A stretch of DNA of 64,000 bases from Clostridium sp. DL-VIII (GCF_000230835.1 NZ_CM001240.1:653001-717000), one strand, 5' to 3'; counted from the first letter of the stretch, positions 18,570 to 27,412 are shown. The notes: generated by a model from the sequence alone, not told the origin. Made by a program: numbers and translations.

Positions 18570-19637
18570 GTGATATACGGGCTGATTTTAGCTGGAGGTA
18601 AGGGCAGTAGACTATATCCTCTATCAAGAGCCGATCAACCAAAACAATTTTTGAAGCTGATTAATAATAAAAGCTTTTTAGTTAATACCGTTGATAGGAT
18701 AATCCCCTTAATAGATAAAGATAATATTTATGTTGTGACAAATACAGATTACAAGGACAAAGTTAAAGAAGAACTTGTTGGGATTAAGGAAGAAAATATT
18801 TTTGTAGAGCCTGCCAATAAGGAGACTGCTACTTGCATTGGTTTATCGGCAGTGAAGTTATTAAAACAAGATGCTAATGCAATTATGGTTGTATTGCCAT
18901 CAGATCATTATATTCAAGGTGAAAAGAATTATATAGATACGTTATCTCAAGCAATTGAGATGGCAAATAAGAGAAGATGTATTGTTACACTTGGAATCGA
19001 ACCAAGTAGACCAGAAACTGGCTATGGTTATATAGAAATGGGAGAGAGGACAAATGGAAATATACCAACTTATAGGATTGCTAGATTCACAGAAAAGCCA
19101 AATTCAGAGGTTGCTAAGGATTTTGTATTAAAAGGAACTTATTTATGGAATTCTGGTATGTTCATATTTAGAGCAGATGTTATTTTAAGAGAAATAGAAA
19201 AATATCTACCTAAATTGCATAAATCATTAATGGAAATATATAAAAACTTAGGAGAAGAAAAAGAAGATGAGGTAGTTAAAGAACAATATGAGCTTATAGA
19301 TGGAATATCAATTGATTTTGGAGTTATGCAGAGAACAAGAAAAGCATATGTCATAAAATGTGATTTCAATTGGGATGATATGGGAAGCTTTGGAGCTTTA
19401 AGCAGATTGTTAGACACTTATAGGAATAATAGTATATCTAAAAATGTTTATGTTGATGATTGTGAGAATTGCTCTATTTTTGGTGATAAAAATTTAATAA
19501 TTGGATTTGGAATTAAGGATTTGGTTGTAGTAGATGCTGGAGATGTGATACTAGTAATGGATAAAAATAAGGATCAAGAAATAAAACATCTGTTAAATAA
19601 ACTCAACGAAGAAGAGCAATTTAATAAGTTCCTATAA
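18570..19637 (+). CDS. manC: mannose-1-phosphate guanylyltransferase
   Basis: 355 residues, the single-domain form without the C-terminal isomerase of bifunctional ManC. The nucleotidyltransferase signature LILAGGKGSRLYPLSR-QPKQFLKL, the FVEPANKETATCIGLSA and VVLPSDHYI motifs and FTEKPNSEVAKDF are present, as is NSGMFIFRADVI. It makes GDP-mannose from mannose 1-phosphate and GTP for surface glycans. The GTG start is used, with GGAG 11 nt upstream; the nearby ATG at 18566 is out of frame. No glycan genes adjoin it. Confidence 0.9.
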   Translation: MIYGLILAGGKGSRLYPLSRADQPKQFLKLINNKSFLVNTVDRIIPLIDKDNIYVVTNTDYKDKVKEELVGIKEENIFVEPANKETATCIGLSAVKLLKQDANAIMVVLPSDHYIQGEKNYIDTLSQAIEMANKRRCIVTLGIEPSRPETGYGYIEMGERTNGNIPTYRIARFTEKPNSEVAKDFVLKGTYLWNSGMFIFRADVILREIEKYLPKLHKSLMEIYKNLGEEKEDEVVKEQYELIDGISIDFGVMQRTRKAYVIKCDFNWDDMGSFGALSRLLDTYRNNSISKNVYVDDCENCSIFGDKNLIIGFGIKDLVVVDAGDVILVMDKNKDQEIKHLLNKLNEEEQFNKFL

Positions 19638-19643
19638 TAAATG

Positions 19644-19690
19644 AGCTGTTTCAATATATATTAATTATTTTGAAACGGCTTAATTGTATT
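19644..19690 (+). terminator. terminator after manC
   Basis: AGCTGTTTCAA (19644-19654) pairs with TTGAAACGGCT (19670-19680) with one G-U pair, followed by TAATTGTATTTTATT, a weak T-rich tail. Confidence 0.65.
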
Positions 19691-19769
19691 TTATTAATAT
19701 GTCTGTAATTAAGAAGTTTCTTATAATATAAATTTGAATTAATAACATAGTAAGCAAGGGGATATAGGA

Positions 19770-19928
19770 ATGAGAACAATAACTTCTATGAAAAAATTAA
19801 CTAACCGATTTAATATAAGGAATTTAATAACAAACATATATGTTAGCAGAATGAAAAAAATAAATTCTAAAAATATAATAAAAAACTCAATAGCTAATCT
19901 TGATAAAATTGGTTTCATGAACAGATAA
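19770..19928 (+). CDS. small basic protein of unknown function
   Basis: A 52-codon ORF (MRTITSMKKLTNRFNIRNLI...) with AAGGGG 8 nt before the ATG. It is rich in Lys, Asn and Ile, with many basic residues and no acidic ones before the single Asp near the end. No cysteine, no clear membrane segment. It sits alone in the 450-bp gap between manC and the PLC-like gene. I do not recognise it; the ribosome binding site and the lack of any overlapping gene are the only support. Confidence 0.4.
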   Translation: MRTITSMKKLTNRFNIRNLITNIYVSRMKKINSKNIIKNSIANLDKIGFMNR

Positions 19929-20090
19929 TACTTGAATAAATTCTGAAATTAACTATTGTAAATTTGTACTTGGAGTATTATCATAAGGGTACAAATTAAA
20001 TTTGGATTATATTGAAGAAATAATATATAGAAAATAAACATATCTATAGAATTATATAAAGTGAAATGTAGAGGATGTGATTAAGCTTTG

Positions 20091-20672
20091 ATGATTAACA
20101 CTCACAAGGTTATGGCTGAGAATATTATCAAATATGCTAACACAAAAAGTATTTATTTAATTAATAATAAAAGGTTCATATGGGGGTGCGTGAAACCTGA
20201 TTGTGTACCTAAATATAAATTTATGAAGCATTACTTTGATGAAAGTATAGACATGGTGGTTGAGAAAATTATATATTTATCAGGACTAACTTTGGAAGAT
20301 ATTTATTATGATATGAGCATTGGAAAGTTTAGTGAAGAACTTGGAGTAATATGTCACTTTTTATGTGATTTTTTTTGTGCTCCGCATTATTATAGATGGG
20401 AATTTAAAAGCACTAGTGCAGTTAGGCAGCATATGGCATATGAAAATAAATTAGCGAAGTTAGCTAAAAATTTCAAGCATGCGAGAATTATAAATACTAA
20501 TATAGATCCAAGTAATATGAAAGAATTTATATTGCAGTTACAAAAACAGTATGATGGAATAATAGATTATAAGAATGATTTAACATTTTCATATTATGTT
20601 TGTGATAGTGTGCTAAATATGATTTTAAATAATGTTTTCTTTAATGATAATAAGGTGAGTAAAGTAATTTAG
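20091..20672 (+). CDS. zinc-dependent phospholipase C-like protein
   Basis: About 193 residues. INTHKVMAENI near the N-terminus, WGCVKPDCVPKYKFMKHYF, CHFLCDFFCAPHY and VRQHMAYENKL reproduce the His/Asp/Glu metal-ligand pattern of the Zn-dependent PLC (alpha-toxin N-domain) family seen in many clostridial hypothetical proteins. There is no signal peptide, so it is probably cytoplasmic and not a toxin. ATG at 20091 is preferred; an adjacent TTG (20088) is equally placed and the nearest GAGG is 16 nt away, so translation may be weak. A terminator follows. Confidence 0.7.
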   Translation: MINTHKVMAENIIKYANTKSIYLINNKRFIWGCVKPDCVPKYKFMKHYFDESIDMVVEKIIYLSGLTLEDIYYDMSIGKFSEELGVICHFLCDFFCAPHYYRWEFKSTSAVRQHMAYENKLAKLAKNFKHARIINTNIDPSNMKEFILQLQKQYDGIIDYKNDLTFSYYVCDSVLNMILNNVFFNDNKVSKVI

Positions 20673-20682
20673 GATAGAGCTT

Positions 20683-20725
20683 AAAATATCTCAAAATGAT
20701 AGGATGTTATTTTGGGGTATTTTTT
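20683..20725 (+). terminator. intrinsic terminator
   Basis: AAAATATCTCAAAAT pairs with ATTTTGGGGTATTTT (G-U pairs in the middle) and runs into TTTTT. Confidence 0.75.
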
Positions 20726-20750
20726 GTTACTTTTCATGTAAGTTATGGCT

Positions 20751-20821
20751 TTTACAAAATAGTTGTTGCATAAATATAATAATCGTAATATAATTCAGTA
20801 AATATATGGACACGTGTTCAT
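20751..20821 (+). promoter_or_regulatory. promoter and operator of the ArsR-family gene
   Basis: TTTACA (20751-20756), 18 bp, TATAAT (20775-20780). Downstream, ATGGACAC-GTGTTCAT (20806-20821) is a 16-bp palindrome with one mismatch centred on ACACGTGT, placed before the ribosome binding site GAGGAGG (20828-20834). It is a good candidate for the autorepressor site of the metal sensor. Confidence 0.6.
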
Positions 20822-20840
20822 GCCCTTGAGGAGGATAATT

Positions 20841-21206
20841 ATGACTAATAATGAAGAAATTGTTGAAAGCTGCAATTGTAATGTTATACATGAAGATGTT
20901 GTGTCAAAGGTTAAAGATTTGTTGCCTAAAGATGAAGTTTTATATGATTTGGCAGAATTATTTAAAGCTTTTGGAGATTCGACAAGAGTTAAGTTATTAT
21001 GTGCTCTATTTGAGGCAGATATGTGTGTATGTGATTTGGCAGCAGTTTTAGGAGTGAGTCAATCTGCAGTATCCCACCAATTAAGGACATTAAAGGCGGC
21101 AAGACTTGTAAAATTTAAGAGAGTGGGTAAGGTTGTATATTATTCATTAGATGATGAACATATAAAGGGAATATTTAATCAAGGCTTTGAACATATAATG
21201 GAATGA
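20841..21206 (+). CDS. ArsR/SmtB-family metal-sensing repressor
   Basis: 121 residues from the ATG at 20841 (GAGGAGG 7 nt upstream; a GTG at 20814 in frame would overlap the operator). Winged helix with ADMCVCDLAAVLGVSQSAVS-HQLRTLK recognition helix and YYSLDDEHIKGIFNQGFEH at the C-terminus. Candidate ligands: the N-terminal CNC, the CVC of helix alpha3 (the CadC/ArsR site), and Asp/His of alpha5 (the SmtB/CzrA zinc site). Both sites appear intact, so Cd/Pb/Zn sensing is likely. No efflux ATPase or other metal gene lies beside it, so its target must be elsewhere or only itself. Confidence 0.88.
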   Translation: MTNNEEIVESCNCNVIHEDVVSKVKDLLPKDEVLYDLAELFKAFGDSTRVKLLCALFEADMCVCDLAAVLGVSQSAVSHQLRTLKAARLVKFKRVGKVVYYSLDDEHIKGIFNQGFEHIME

Positions 21207-21296
21207 TTAACTAAATTAAGATTTATTTGTAATCATAGGCTACTTAAATACGTTTTTGGAAATAGTCTATAAATTTTATAAATAATTAAATTAACA

Positions 21297-21327
21297 TTGA
21301 CATAAAATCGGAGAAGTATGGTAAAAT
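21297..21327 (+). promoter_or_regulatory. rex promoter
   Basis: TTGACA (21297-21302), 19-bp spacer and an extended -10 TGG-TAAAAT (21319-21327), about 145 bp upstream of rex. The 264-bp gap after the ArsR gene holds nothing else recognisable. Confidence 0.6.
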
Positions 21328-21470
21328 CATAATAGTTAGTTAAATTGAGAGATAGGAATATCAGGTGCATATTGTTAAAAAATAGATTAATCATGGTTGT
21401 GGTAGGAAGTAATATCAATTGCACGAACTGATTTATATAGTTAAAAAATTATTTAGGTAGGAGAAGTAAT

Positions 21471-22106
21471 ATGGAGAAAAATAAAAATATATCTATGGCA
21501 GTTATTAAAAGATTGCCAAAATATCATAGATACCTTGAAGAGCTTATGAGAAATGATGTAGATAGAATTTCTTCAAAAGAATTAGGTGAAAAAATAGGAT
21601 TTACTGCGTCACAAATTCGTCAAGATTTAAATTGCTTTGGTGATTTCGGACAACAGGGATATGGATATAATGTCAAAGAGCTATATAATGAAGTTAGCTC
21701 TATTTTAGGATTGAATAGGGGATATGAAGCAGCATTGATTGGTGCAGGTAATATAGGGCAAGCAGTTTCGAATTATTCAAGATTTGAAAATTTAGGGTTT
21801 AAAATAACTGCTATATTTGACGCTAATCCTAAGCTTATAGGAATGAAAATTAGAAATGTGGAAATCATGGACATAGATGAAATGTCATCTGTATTAAGTT
21901 CGCGTAGAATAGATATAGGAATAATCTGTGTTCCAAGAAAGAATGCACAAACAGTTGCTGATGAATTGATAAAAGGTGGTATAAGAGGAATCTGGAATTT
22001 TGCACCTGTTGATTTAATTGTTCCAGATTATGTGAAGGTAGAAAATGTTCATTTAAGCGAAAGTTTGCTAACTTTAATTTACCTATTGAATGAAAGTGAT
22101 AATTAA
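21471..22106 (+). CDS. rex: redox-sensing transcriptional repressor Rex
   Basis: 211 residues, usual Rex length. N-terminal winged helix (about 1-80; SSKELGEKIGFTASQIRQDL, CFGDFGQQGYGYNV) and C-terminal Rossmann domain (AALIGAGNIGQAVSNY, FDANPKLIG, GIICVPRKNAQTVADELIKG, GIWNFAPVDL). NADH binding releases it from DNA. Matches to its box lie upstream of crt (22393) and the hydrogenase (30533), with a near match upstream of hbd (26366). The rex-crt-bcd-etfBA-hbd neighbourhood is widespread in clostridia. Confidence 0.96.
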   Translation: MEKNKNISMAVIKRLPKYHRYLEELMRNDVDRISSKELGEKIGFTASQIRQDLNCFGDFGQQGYGYNVKELYNEVSSILGLNRGYEAALIGAGNIGQAVSNYSRFENLGFKITAIFDANPKLIGMKIRNVEIMDIDEMSSVLSSRRIDIGIICVPRKNAQTVADELIKGGIRGIWNFAPVDLIVPDYVKVENVHLSESLLTLIYLLNESDN

Positions 22107-22199
22107 AATTAATAGTATAATGTTTTAATATAGATATATATAATAGTAAATCAATATTCTATGTTATTTTGTGGTATAGTACATTTAGTGTGTTTGATG

Positions 22200-22235
22200 A
22201 ATGTGTTTGACATTTAGCAAACACATTTTGTTTTA
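22200..22235 (+). terminator. intrinsic terminator after rex
   Basis: AATGTGTTTG (22200-22209) and CAAACACATT (22218-22227) with an 8-nt loop, then TTGTTTTAT. It separates rex from the butyryl-CoA operon. Confidence 0.85.
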
Positions 22236-22321
22236 TAACGAGAATACTGAGATAATTACTGGCTTATTAATTTTTTTCATATGTTTATAAGTAAAAACTT
22301 GTATTAAAACATAATATTTTA

Positions 22322-22350
22322 TTGCAAATAACTCAATGACGTATTATAAT
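22322..22350 (+). promoter_or_regulatory. promoter of the butyryl-CoA synthesis operon
   Basis: TTGCAA (22322-22327), 17-bp spacer and TATAAT (22345-22350). The start would be near 22357, about 30-40 bp ahead of the Rex palindrome. Confidence 0.6.
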
Positions 22351-22379
22351 TTTACTTAAGGCGTGGTTGCTTTAATATT

Positions 22380-22423
22380 TTTTTAAATTCATTTGTTAAT
22401 AATATAACAAATGAATTTAAAAA
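22380..22423 (+). promoter_or_regulatory. Rex operator upstream of crt
   Basis: The core TTGTTA-ATAATA-TAACAA (22393-22410) is an exact TTGTTA-N6-TAACAA Rex box. It sits in a perfect inverted repeat with 19-bp arms (22380-22398 and 22405-22423). The position between the promoter and crt predicts repression at low NADH; in RNA the same sequence would fold into a stable hairpin in the leader. Confidence 0.85.
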
Positions 22424-22483
22424 TATCAAAAATAGTATGAAAATTAAAAAAATAAGTAAGCAAGTTTGAAGGAGGACCTTAAC

Positions 22484-23269
22484 ATGGAATTAAAAAATGT
22501 GATTCTTGAGAAAGAAGGACATTTAGCTATTGTTACAATCAATAGGCCAAAAGCATTAAATGCATTAAATTCAGAGACTCTAAAAGATTTGGATGCTGTT
22601 TTAGAAGATTTAGAGAAAGACAGCAATGTATACGCAGTTGTATTAACTGGTGCTGGTGAAAAATCCTTTGTAGCTGGAGCGGACATTGCAGAAATGAAGG
22701 ATCTTAATGAAGAACAAGGTAAAGAATTTGGAATCTTAGGAAACAATGTTTTCAGAAGATTAGAAAAATTGGATAAGCCAGTTATTGCAGCTGTGTCAGG
22801 ATTTGCTCTTGGCGGCGGATGTGAGCTTGCTATGTCATGTGACATACGAATAGCTTCAGAAAAGGCTAGATTTGGTCAACCAGAGGCAGGACTTGGAATA
22901 ACACCTGGATTTGGTGGGACTCAAAGATTAGCAAGAATTGTAGGACCTGGAAAGGCAAAAGAATTAATCTATACTTGTGATTTAATAAAAGCCGAAGAAG
23001 CTTACAGAATAGGTCTAGTAAATAAGGTAGTTCCATTAGAAAGTTTAATGGATGAAGCAAAGGCTATGGCAAATAAAATTGCAGCTAATGCTCCAAAAGC
23101 AGTTGCATATTGCAAAGATGCTATAGATAGAGGAATGCAAGTTGACATAGATTCTGCTATCCTAATAGAAGCAGAAGACTTTGGTAAATGTTTTGCAACT
23201 GAAGATCAAACAGAGGGAATGACTGCATTCTTAGAAAGAAGAGCAGAAAAGAACTTCAAAAATAAATAA
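22484..23269 (+). CDS. crt: 3-hydroxybutyryl-CoA dehydratase (crotonase)
   Basis: 261 residues from the ATG at 22484 (GGAGG at 22471-22475; an in-frame TTG at 22466 precedes the ribosome binding site). Enoyl-CoA hydratase motifs: FVAGADIAEMK, AAVSGFALGGGCELAMSCD (oxyanion hole), and the two catalytic glutamates in FGQPEAGLGI. It dehydrates (S)-3-hydroxybutyryl-CoA to crotonyl-CoA. It is the first gene of the operon; thiolase is not included, as in several solventogenic clostridia. Confidence 0.96.
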   Translation: MELKNVILEKEGHLAIVTINRPKALNALNSETLKDLDAVLEDLEKDSNVYAVVLTGAGEKSFVAGADIAEMKDLNEEQGKEFGILGNNVFRRLEKLDKPVIAAVSGFALGGGCELAMSCDIRIASEKARFGQPEAGLGITPGFGGTQRLARIVGPGKAKELIYTCDLIKAEEAYRIGLVNKVVPLESLMDEAKAMANKIAANAPKAVAYCKDAIDRGMQVDIDSAILIEAEDFGKCFATEDQTEGMTAFLERRAEKNFKNK

Positions 23270-23353
23270 TTTTTAAAGATTAAGTTAAAAATCTATTAAA
23301 GATTTATATATAGTTGTTATCAAATAGGTTTAATTAACAAGGAGGGTAATTTA

Positions 23354-24493
23354 ATGAATTTCCAATTAACTAGAGAACAAGAATTAGTACAACAAATGGT
23401 TAGAGAATTCGCAGTAAATGAAGTTAAACCAATAGCTGCAGAAATCGATGAAACAGAAAGATTCCCTATGGAAAATGTTAAAAAGATGGCAAAGATTGGA
23501 ATGATGGGTATCCCATTTTCTAAGGAAGTTGGAGGAGCTGGCGGAGATGTACTTTCATACATAATCGCTGTAGAAGAATTATCAAAAGTTTGTGGTACAA
23601 CAGGAGTTATACTTTCAGCTCATACATCATTATGTGCATCAGTAATAAATGAACATGGTACTCCAGAACAAAAAGCAAAATATTTACCAGAGCTTTGTAG
23701 TGGTAAAAAATTAGGTGCTTTTGGTTTAACTGAGCCAGGTGCTGGAACAGATGCAGCAGGACAACAAACAAGTGCTGTGCTAGAAGGAGACCATTATGTA
23801 TTAAATGGTTCAAAAATATTCATAACAAATGGTGGAGTTGCTGAAACTTTCATAATATTTGCTATGACAGATAAGAGCCAAGGAACAAAAGGAATTTCTG
23901 CATTTATCGTAGAAAAATCATTCCCAGGATTCTCAATAGGAAAATTAGAAAACAAGATGGGTATTAGAGCATCTTCTACTACAGAATTAGTTATGGAAAA
24001 TTGTATAGTACCAAAAGAAAACTTAATTGGAAAAGAAGGTAAGGGATTCGGAATAGCAATGAAGACTCTTGATGGAGGAAGAATTGGTATTGCAGCTCAA
24101 GCATTAGGTATTGCAGAAGGAGCATTTGAAGAAGCTGTTAACTATATGAAAGAAAGAAAGCAATTTGGTAAGCCACTTTCAGCATTCCAAGGATTACAAT
24201 GGTATATAGCTGAAATGGATGTTAAAATACAAGCAGCTCAACATTTAGTATACAAGGCAGCATGCAAGAAGCAAGCTGGAGAACCATACTCAGTAGATGC
24301 TGCAAGAGCTAAATTGTTTGCTGCAGATGTTGCAATGGAAGTTACAACTAAAGCAGTGCAAATCTTTGGTGGATACGGATATACTAAGGAATATCCAGTA
24401 GAAAGAATGATGAGAGATGCTAAAATATGCGAAATCTACGAGGGAACTTCAGAAGTTCAAAAGATGGTTATCGCTGGAAGCATTTTAAGATAG
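23354..24493 (+). CDS. bcd: butyryl-CoA dehydrogenase
   Basis: 379 residues, acyl-CoA dehydrogenase fold. FGLTEPGAGTDAAGQQT and the FITNGG loop bind FAD and substrate; KICEIYEGTSEVQKMVIAGSI carries the catalytic glutamate (EIYEGTSE). With EtfBA, encoded 13 bp downstream, it forms the bifurcating complex that reduces crotonyl-CoA with NADH while reducing ferredoxin. AAGGAGG precedes the ATG. Confidence 0.96.
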   Translation: MNFQLTREQELVQQMVREFAVNEVKPIAAEIDETERFPMENVKKMAKIGMMGIPFSKEVGGAGGDVLSYIIAVEELSKVCGTTGVILSAHTSLCASVINEHGTPEQKAKYLPELCSGKKLGAFGLTEPGAGTDAAGQQTSAVLEGDHYVLNGSKIFITNGGVAETFIIFAMTDKSQGTKGISAFIVEKSFPGFSIGKLENKMGIRASSTTELVMENCIVPKENLIGKEGKGFGIAMKTLDGGRIGIAAQALGIAEGAFEEAVNYMKERKQFGKPLSAFQGLQWYIAEMDVKIQAAQHLVYKAACKKQAGEPYSVDAARAKLFAADVAMEVTTKAVQIFGGYGYTKEYPVERMMRDAKICEIYEGTSEVQKMVIAGSILR

Positions 24494-24506
24494 GAGGACA
24501 TTGATA

Positions 24507-25286
24507 ATGAATATAGTAGTTTGTGTAAAACAAGTTCCAGATACTACAGCAGTAAAAATAGATCCTAAAACTGGTACATTAATTAGAGATGGAGTTCCAT
24601 CAATCATGAATCCAGAGGATAAGCATGCTTTAGAAGGTGCATTACAATTAAAAGAGCAAGTTGGCGGAAAAGTTACAGTTATTAGTATGGGACTTCCAAT
24701 GGCTAAAGCAGTTTTAAGAGAAGCATTATGTATGGGAGCTGATGAAGCTATCCTATTAACAGATAGAGCACTTGGGGGAGCTGATACTTTAGCTACTTCA
24801 AAGGCATTAGCTGGAGTTATTGCAAAATTAGATTATGATATAGTATTTGCTGGAAGACAAGCGATTGATGGAGATACTGCACAAGTAGGTCCAGAAATAG
24901 CTGAACATTTAGCAATTCCTCAAGTAACTTATGTTCAAGATGTTAAAGTTGAAGGAAGTTCATTAATAGTAAATAGAGCATTAGAAGACGGACACCAAGT
25001 GGTAGAAGTTAAAACTCCATGTCTATTAACTGCAATCGAAGAATTAAATGAAACTAGATATATGAATGTTGCAAATATATTCGCAACTTCTGATGATGAA
25101 ATCAAAGTTATGAGTGCAGCTGATATAGATGTAGATGTATCTGAATTAGGACTTAAAGGTTCACCTACAAAGGTTAAGAAGTCAATGACTAAAGAAGTTA
25201 AAGGTGCAGGAGAATACGTTAGAGAAACACCTAAAAATGCAGCATATTATGTTGTAGGAAAATTAAAAGAAAAACACTACATCTAA
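24507..25286 (+). CDS. etfB: electron-transfer flavoprotein beta subunit (Bcd-linked)
   Basis: 259 residues from the ATG at 24507, with AGGAGG overlapping the bcd stop codon; the in-frame TTG at 24501 is too close to that site. MNIVVCVKQVPDTTAVKIDP, GADEAILLTDRALGGADTLATS and [21 protein letters not shown] define the bifurcating-FAD site. It is homologous to the lactate-linked EtfB at 2297 and pairs with the EtfA encoded next. Confidence 0.95.
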   Translation: MNIVVCVKQVPDTTAVKIDPKTGTLIRDGVPSIMNPEDKHALEGALQLKEQVGGKVTVISMGLPMAKAVLREALCMGADEAILLTDRALGGADTLATSKALAGVIAKLDYDIVFAGRQAIDGDTAQVGPEIAEHLAIPQVTYVQDVKVEGSSLIVNRALEDGHQVVEVKTPCLLTAIEELNETRYMNVANIFATSDDEIKVMSAADIDVDVSELGLKGSPTKVKKSMTKEVKGAGEYVRETPKNAAYYVVGKLKEKHYI

Positions 25287-25308
25287 GATAATAGGAGGGT
25301 AATTTATT

Positions 25309-26316
25309 ATGAATATAGCAGATTACAAAGGCGTTTGGGTCTTTGCCGAACAAAGAGAAGGCGAATTACAAAAAGTATCTTTAGAACTACTTGGTGAAGG
25401 TAGAACAGTAGCAGATAAACTAGGAGTAAAATTAACTGCCGTATTATTAGGTAGCAATATAGAAGAATTAGCAAAAACTTTAGCACAGCACGGAGCTGAT
25501 GAAGTTTTAGTTGCTGATGATAAAAATTTAGAACATTATACAACTGATGCGTATACTAAGGTTATTTGCGATTTAGCAAGTGAAAGAAAACCAGGAATAT
25601 TATTTGTAGGAGCTACTTTTATAGGAAGAGATTTAGGTCCAAGAATAGCAGCTAGATTAACAACTGGATTAACAGCTGACTGTACATCAATCGATGTTGA
25701 TGTTGAAAATGGTGATCTTTTAGCTACAAGACCTGCATTTGGTGGTAACTTAATGGCAACAATAGCTTGTCCAGAACATAGACCACAAATGGCTACAGTA
25801 AGACCAGGAGTTTTTGCTAAAATCAACACTGATGGAGCAAACTGCAAAATTGAAAAAGTTGAAGTTAAATTAGCTGATAGTGATGTTAGAACAAAAGTTC
25901 TAGAAATTATTAAAGCTAAGAAAGATATCGTAGATATAGCTGAAGCAGATTTCATAGTATCAGGTGGTAGAGGAGTTGGAAATAAAGAAAATTTCCAATT
26001 ACTAAAAGAATTAGCTGATGCTTTAGGCGGAACTGTAGCAGGATCAAGAGCAGCTGTAGAAAAAGGATGGATTGATGGAGCATACCAAGTTGGTCAAACT
26101 GGTAAAACTGTTAGACCTCAAATTTATATAGCTTGTGGTATTTCAGGAGCAATTCAACACGTTGCAGGTATGCAGGATTCAGATTTAATCATTGCTGTTA
26201 ATAAAGATGATTCAGCTCCAATAATGAAGATTGCAGATTATGCAATTGTTGGAGATCTTAATAAAGTAGTACCAGAATTAATTGCTCAAGTTAAAGAAAT
26301 AAAGAGTGCTGAATAA
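25309..26316 (+). CDS. etfA: electron-transfer flavoprotein alpha subunit (Bcd-linked)
   Basis: 335 residues, lacking the ferredoxin extension of the LDH-type paralogue. GVWVFAEQREGELQ at the N-terminus, then the FAD domain with VSGGRGVGNKENFQLLKELAD, GSRAAVEKGWIDGAYQVGQTGKTVRPQ (interrupted here only for description) and ACGISGAIQHVAGMQDSDLI. Operon partner of Bcd. A 195-bp gap with regulatory features separates it from hbd. Confidence 0.95.
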   Translation: MNIADYKGVWVFAEQREGELQKVSLELLGEGRTVADKLGVKLTAVLLGSNIEELAKTLAQHGADEVLVADDKNLEHYTTDAYTKVICDLASERKPGILFVGATFIGRDLGPRIAARLTTGLTADCTSIDVDVENGDLLATRPAFGGNLMATIACPEHRPQMATVRPGVFAKINTDGANCKIEKVEVKLADSDVRTKVLEIIKAKKDIVDIAEADFIVSGGRGVGNKENFQLLKELADALGGTVAGSRAAVEKGWIDGAYQVGQTGKTVRPQIYIACGISGAIQHVAGMQDSDLIIAVNKDDSAPIMKIADYAIVGDLNKVVPELIAQVKEIKSAE

Positions 26317-26365
26317 TTTAACCTGTTCTTTATAATTTGTTTTTGATATTGTAGTTTCCTTTTGA

Positions 26366-26383
26366 TGGTTAATAATATAACAA
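26366..26383 (+). promoter_or_regulatory. Rex-like operator between etfA and hbd
   Basis: TGGTTA-ATAATA-TAACAA matches the crt Rex box at 17 of 18 positions. A second, weaker TTGTTAA...TTAATAA pair lies at 26394-26412. Binding here would give hbd a separate Rex response. Confidence 0.6.
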
Positions 26384-26442
26384 GAAAAACAATTTGTTAA
26401 CATGGTTAATAATTATTTAACAAGAATTTTGTTGTTAATTTA

Positions 26443-26487
26443 ATCCTTAGTTAAAATTGATTTATTTTAACTAAGGATATCTATAAT
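26443..26487 (+). promoter_or_regulatory. hbd-proximal promoter overlapping a 15-bp inverted repeat
   Basis: ATCCTTAGTTAAAAT (26443-26457) and ATTTTAACTAAGGAT (26464-26478) are perfect arms with a 6-nt loop, but no T-run follows. Instead TATAAT follows at 26482-26487, with TTGATT at 26457-26462 (19-bp spacer). The repeat lies over the promoter, as expected of an operator, or folds as a stabilising hairpin in read-through mRNA. Confidence 0.5.
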
Positions 26488-26511
26488 AAAAGTTTTGAGG
26501 AGGAATAATCT

Positions 26512-27360
26512 ATGAAAAAGATTTTTGTACTTGGTGCAGGAACTATGGGTGCTGGTATTGTTCAAGCATTCGCTCAACATGGTTGTGAAGTAATAGTAAG
26601 AGACATAAAGGACGAATTTGTTGATAGAGGAATAGCAGGAATAGCTAAAGGCTTAGATAAGCAAGTTGCTAAAGGAAAGATGGCTGAAGCTGATAAAGAA
26701 GCTATACTTTCAAGAATTTCAGGAACAACTGATATGAAGTTAGCTGCTGATTGTGACTTAGTAGTTGAAGCTGCTATTGAAAACATGAAAATAAAGAAAG
26801 AAATCTTTGCTGAATTAGATGGAATTTGTAAGCCAGAAACAATTTTAGCTTCAAATACATCATCTTTATCAATTACTGAAGTTGCTTCAGCTACAAAGAG
26901 ACCAGATAAAGTTATAGGAATGCATTTCTTTAATCCAGCTCCAATAATGAAGCTTGTTGAAGTTATAAGAGGAGCTGCAACTTCTCAAGAAACTTTTAAT
27001 ACTGTTAAGGAAATATCAGAAGCAATTGAAAAGACTCCAGTAGAAGTTGCTGAAGCACCAGGATTTGTAGTAAATAGAATTTTAATTCCAATGATTAATG
27101 AAGCTACTTTCATATTACAAGAAGGTGTTGCTTCAGTGGAAGATATCGATGCAGCTATGAAACTTGGAGCTAATCACCCAATGGGACCTTTAGCTTTAGG
27201 AGATCTTATTGGTCTTGATGTATGTTTAGCTATTATGGATGTTTTACTTACTGAAACAGGAGATAGCAAATACAGAGCTAGTAGTTTACTAAGAAAGTAT
27301 GTTAGAGCTGGATGGCTTGGAAGAAAATCAGGAAAAGGATTCTATGATTATTCTAAATAA
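26512..27360 (+). CDS. hbd: 3-hydroxybutyryl-CoA dehydrogenase
   Basis: 282 residues. The NAD(P)-binding [17 protein letters not shown] opens the Rossmann domain; [29 protein letters not shown] (catalytic His) and [15 protein letters not shown] are the family markers. It reduces acetoacetyl-CoA to (S)-3-hydroxybutyryl-CoA, the substrate of Crt. It has an AGGAGG site and ends in a strong terminator. Confidence 0.96.
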   Translation: MKKIFVLGAGTMGAGIVQAFAQHGCEVIVRDIKDEFVDRGIAGIAKGLDKQVAKGKMAEADKEAILSRISGTTDMKLAADCDLVVEAAIENMKIKKEIFAELDGICKPETILASNTSSLSITEVASATKRPDKVIGMHFFNPAPIMKLVEVIRGAATSQETFNTVKEISEAIEKTPVEVAEAPGFVVNRILIPMINEATFILQEGVASVEDIDAAMKLGANHPMGPLALGDLIGLDVCLAIMDVLLTETGDSKYRASSLLRKYVRAGWLGRKSGKGFYDYSK

Positions 27361-27371
27361 TATATAGTCTT

Positions 27372-27412
27372 AAAAATTCTCAAAAGAAGATATTCTTTTG
27401 AGAATTTTTTTA
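27372..27412 (+). terminator. strong intrinsic terminator after hbd
   Basis: Perfect 17-bp arms (27372-27388 and 27393-27409) with a GATA tetraloop and a T-run. Confidence 0.92.
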
